Shown here: positions 61,374-64,000 of the stretch, piece after piece
Layout of the letters: every line of letters starts with the position of its first letter
Numbering within the stretch: the stretch's first letter is position 1
Source: DATKQY01 sp035532475
GTDB taxonomy: Bacteria > Actinomycetota > Acidimicrobiia > Acidimicrobiales > Bog-793
NCBI GenBank assembly: GCA_035532475.1
Contig: DATKQY010000061.1
Span: 1-64,000 of the forward strand
DNA length: 64,000 bases
Reading direction: 5' to 3'
Position numbers and translations under genes: made by a program
Notes under the pieces: model-generated
Databases searched by the model: none
Told to the model about the DNA's origin: nothing
Seen by the model: only the letters and a program-made list of their open reading frames with translations

Positions 61374-63850
61374 GACCCGGCCTCGGGGCGACCTACCGCC
61401 TGCAGCTGCGGCGCGGGTTCGGCTTCGCCCACGCCGCCGCCCTCGCCGCCTACCTCGTCGACCTCGGCATCGAGACGCTGTACTGCTCGCCGGTGACCGA
61501 GGCCGTGCCCGGCAGCACCCACGGCTACGACGGCACCGACCCGACGAGGATCCGCGCCGAGCTCGGCGGCAGCGACGGCTACGACGCGCTCGTCGGGGCG
61601 TGCGAGACCCACGGCCTCGGGATCTGCCTCGACATCGTCCCGAACCACCTCGCGACCTGGCCGGGTGGAGGCTGGTGGCGCTCACTCCTCCTCGAGGGCC
61701 CCGACGGCGAGCTCGGCGAGGTCTTCGACGTCGACTGGGACGCGAGCCCTCCGGGCGCGCCACGGACGGTCACGCTCCCGGTGCTCGACCGGCCGCTCGA
61801 GGCGGCCCTCGCCGCCGGGCTCGTCGCGCTCCGCGAGGGCCCGGCCGGCCCGGTGCTCTCCGCCTGCGGGGTCGAGCTGCCCGTCGCCGGCGGCTCGGTG
61901 CGCCCGGGCGAGGGGCTCGCCGAGGTGCTCGGCGCGCAGCACTACCGCCTCGTCGACTGGCACGACCCGGCCGAGCGGAACTACCGGCGCTTCTTCGACG
62001 TCGACGGCCTCGCCGGCGTGCGCGTCGAGCGCCCCGAGGTGTTCGCGCGCACCCACGCGCTCGTCGTCGAGCTCGCCCGGTCGGGCAGGTGCTCGGCGCT
62101 CCGGGTCGACCACGTCGACGGCCTCGCCGACCCCGCCGCCTACCTGCACCGCCTCCGGGAGGCGACGGGGCTGCCGGTGGTCGTCGAGAAGATCCTGACC
62201 GGCGACGAGGCGCTGCGGCGCGGCTGGCCGGTCGCCGGCACGACCGGCTACGAGGTGCTCGACGACATCGGGGGCGCGCTCGTCGACGCCGAAGGGCTCG
62301 AGCGCCTCGTCGCGGCGGGCCGTGCCGAGGGGGACCAGCCGGTCGGCGCCTGCGAGGTCGGGGCGCGGCGCCTCGTCGTCGAGACCCTCTTCCCCGGCGA
62401 GCTCGCCCGCAGCGCGGCGCGCCTCGCCGTGGCGCCCCGGACGCTCGCCGAGGTGAGCGCCCACCTGCCGGTGTACCGCACCTACCTCGACGCGGGCGAG
62501 GCGGCCCCGGAGGACCGCGCCGCGATCGGCGAGGCGTGCGCGAGGGCCGGCGCCGCGGAGGTGGAGGCCGCGCTCCTCGACCCGGCGCGGCGCGACGCGG
62601 CCGTCGGCTACCAGCAGCTCAGCGGGGCGGTGATGGCGAAGGGCGTCGAGGACACCGCGTGGTACCGCCTGGCGGGGCCGCTCGCCTTCTGCGACGTCGG
62701 CGGGGACCCCGGCCGCCCCCGCCACGACGGCCCCGCCCGCCTGCACACGCGGGCCGCGGCACGCGCGCGCGACGGACGGGCCGGGCTCGTGCCGTCGACG
62801 ACGCACGACACGAAGCGCTCCGGGGACGTGCGCGCCCGTCTCTACGCCCTCTCCGAGCTCGCGGGCGGCTTCGAGGAGGGGCTGGCACGCCTGCGCTCGG
62901 CGCTCGGCGCCACCGGCGCGCCGTGCGCCCCGGGCGCCCCGGGGTCCTCCGAGACCCGGCTCCTCGCCCAGCTCCTGCTCGGCACGCTGCCCGCCCCGGG
63001 CACGGCCGTCCCGATCGGAGCGGCGGGCGGGTCGCTCGCGTCCCGCGTCGGCGACGCCCTCGTGAAAGGGGCGCGGGAGGCGAAGCTGCGCACCTCCTGG
63101 GTCGAGCCCGACGACGGCTACGAGCGGCACCTTCGCGAGCTCGTAGATGCGGCGTGCGCGGACGGCGGCCGCCTGCTGGCAGCGTCCTTCGGCGACCTCG
63201 TCGGCGAGGTGGCCCGCCTCGGTGCGACGTTGTCCCTGTCCGCGGTCGTCCTCCGGTCGGCGCTCCCGGGCGTGCCCGACTGTTACCAGGGCGACGAGAC
63301 GTGGAACTGCTCGCTCGTCGACCCGGACAACCGGCGCCCGGTCGACCACGGACGGCTGCGGGCGATGCTCGCCGCCCTCGAGCCCCGCCCGGGCGCAGGG
63401 GGCCCCGGCGCCCGGGCGGGGCTCGCCGCCGAGCTGCGACGCTCGTGGCCGGACGGCCGGGTGAAGCTGCTCGTCACCGCCACGCTGCTCCGGGCGCGCC
63501 GCCAGCTTCCCGGCGCCTTCGCGCCCGGCGCCCGGCACGTCCCGCTCGAGGCGGAGGGGCCCGCGGCACCCTCGGTGCTCGCCTTCGGGCGCCTGGCCGG
63601 TCACGCCGGCGGGGTGGGCGGGGCGGCGCTCGCGGTCGTCACCCGGCTGGCGTCGCGCCTCGGCCGGCTCGGCGGCGACCTGCCGTCCGGCGCCGCGTAC
63701 GCCGGCACGGCGCTCGCCGTGCCGGCCGAGCTCGCAGGGCCGCTCGTCGACGTCGTCACCGGCAGGCAGCTCCGGGCTCGCGCGGGGCGCCTCGAGGTCG
63801 CCGACGTGCTCGCCGACCTGCCGGTGGCCCTGCTCAGACCGGTGCGCTGA
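61370..63850 (+). CDS. treY: Malto-oligosyltrehalose synthase
   Basis: 826 residues from GTG 61370. The GH13_26 features are GATYRLQLRRGFGF at the start, YCSPVTEAVPGSTHGYDGTD, DIVPNHLA, the nucleophile in ALRVDHVDGLADP near 245 and Glu in VVVEKILTGDE near 271, then VPSTTHDTKRSGDVRARL near 477. It isomerises the reducing-end bond of maltooligosaccharides to an alpha,alpha-1,1 linkage. The 3' end overlaps the convergent glgX gene by 17 nt. Confidence 0.95.
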   Translation: MRPGLGATYRLQLRRGFGFAHAAALAAYLVDLGIETLYCSPVTEAVPGSTHGYDGTDPTRIRAELGGSDGYDALVGACETHGLGICLDIVPNHLATWPGGGWWRSLLLEGPDGELGEVFDVDWDASPPGAPRTVTLPVLDRPLEAALAAGLVALREGPAGPVLSACGVELPVAGGSVRPGEGLAEVLGAQHYRLVDWHDPAERNYRRFFDVDGLAGVRVERPEVFARTHALVVELARSGRCSALRVDHVDGLADPAAYLHRLREATGLPVVVEKILTGDEALRRGWPVAGTTGYEVLDDIGGALVDAEGLERLVAAGRAEGDQPVGACEVGARRLVVETLFPGELARSAARLAVAPRTLAEVSAHLPVYRTYLDAGEAAPEDRAAIGEACARAGAAEVEAALLDPARRDAAVGYQQLSGAVMAKGVEDTAWYRLAGPLAFCDVGGDPGRPRHDGPARLHTRAAARARDGRAGLVPSTTHDTKRSGDVRARLYALSELAGGFEEGLARLRSALGATGAPCAPGAPGSSETRLLAQLLLGTLPAPGTAVPIGAAGGSLASRVGDALVKGAREAKLRTSWVEPDDGYERHLRELVDAACADGGRLLAASFGDLVGEVARLGATLSLSAVVLRSALPGVPDCYQGDETWNCSLVDPDNRRPVDHGRLRAMLAALEPRPGAGGPGARAGLAAELRRSWPDGRVKLLVTATLLRARRQLPGAFAPGARHVPLEAEGPAAPSVLAFGRLAGHAGGVGGAALAVVTRLASRLGRLGGDLPSGAAYAGTALAVPAELAGPLVDVVTGRQLRARAGRLEVADVLADLPVALLRPVR

Positions 63851-64000
63851 GCAGCACCAGGGACCGTCCCTCGACGGCGATGGAGCTCCCCGCCCCCACC
63901 GTCGTCTCCTCCGGCGCCGCGAACGCCTCGTCACGCGCGGTGTCGAGGACGAGCGACCAGTGTTTGGCGAAGCGCCCGTCGGGCAGGACGAAGTCGATCG
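63834..64000 (-). CDS. glgX: Glycogen debranching enzyme, C-terminal end only
   Basis: The last 55 residues of a minus-strand gene that continues past the window. They read FVLPDGRFAKHWSLVLDTAR, then a Gly/Ser-rich turn, and end VEGRSLVLLSAPV. The Trp-x-Leu-x-Leu-Asp-Thr segment and a final R-S-L-x-x-L strand are those of the GlgX/TreX C-terminal domain. The glucan and trehalose context supports the call, since debranched chains feed TreY. The stop at 63834 lies inside treY. Confidence 0.75.
   Translation of the reverse strand, partial: IDFVLPDGRFAKHWSLVLDTARDEAFAAPEETTVGAGSSIAVEGRSLVLLSAPV

Noticed and set aside
61682..63934. 750-codon minus-strand open frame at the right edge
   Set aside because: Antisense to treY and in a different frame from the real glgX tail, which has its stop at 63834.

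Overview
The window is very GC-rich, densely packed chromosomal DNA, most likely from an actinobacterium, with Acidimicrobiia as my best guess. Support for an actinobacterium comes from a WhiB protein beside a PdtaS-type kinase, a DUF3107 protein, a GAF-ANTAR regulator, a FolP2-type DHPS homologue, the GlgE glucan pathway, heavy GTG start use, and genes that run together through ATGA/GTGA overlaps. At least seven start codons sit 6-7 nt after a TANNNT hexamer, which suggests leaderless transcripts. I found no tRNA, rRNA, IS element, prophage or CRISPR array.

Layout. 1-5.1 kb: an edge-truncated unknown gene, a thioredoxin-TPR protein, a FolP2-like protein, holA, an inositol monophosphatase and ppa. 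5.2-8.7 kb (minus): an MBOAT acyltransferase followed by two SGNH/DUF459 proteins, probably a surface-glycan O-acylation module. 9-14.5 kb: whiB facing a PHP phosphatase-pdtaS operon, then a pair of ArsA-like ATPases and a DUF3107 protein. 14.6-17.4 kb: an NfeD-slipin pair converging on dgt. 17.5-21 kb: a signalling block of a GAF-ANTAR protein, a histidine kinase and two NarL-type regulators, with tandem RNA stem-loops.

21.1-33.9 kb is the most unusual region. Eight genes, nearly all coupled by overlaps, combine two GT2 glycosyltransferases, a 940-residue protein that appears to join PRTase-like, kinase-like and HAD phosphatase domains, a flippase fused to an APH-type kinase, a GT2 fused to a polytopic membrane domain, a small membrane protein, a NodB deacetylase and a secreted GH16 enzyme. 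It looks like an exopolysaccharide or glycolipid assembly and export system with a phosphoryl-transfer step I cannot match to a described pathway.

34-40.7 kb: an S9 peptidase, a second GH16, and an Fe-S group (mrp divergent from sufR-iscS). 40.2-47.8 kb (minus): a full System I cytochrome c maturation operon, ccmABCDEFGHI, ending in a NUDIX gene. 47.9-49.9 kb: gmd divergent from a glycosyltransferase. 49.9-64 kb: glgE, a treS-maltokinase fusion, malQ, glgB, treZ and treY in one transcription unit, meeting the convergent 3' end of glgX. Together these last genes interconvert trehalose, maltose-1-phosphate and alpha-glucan.
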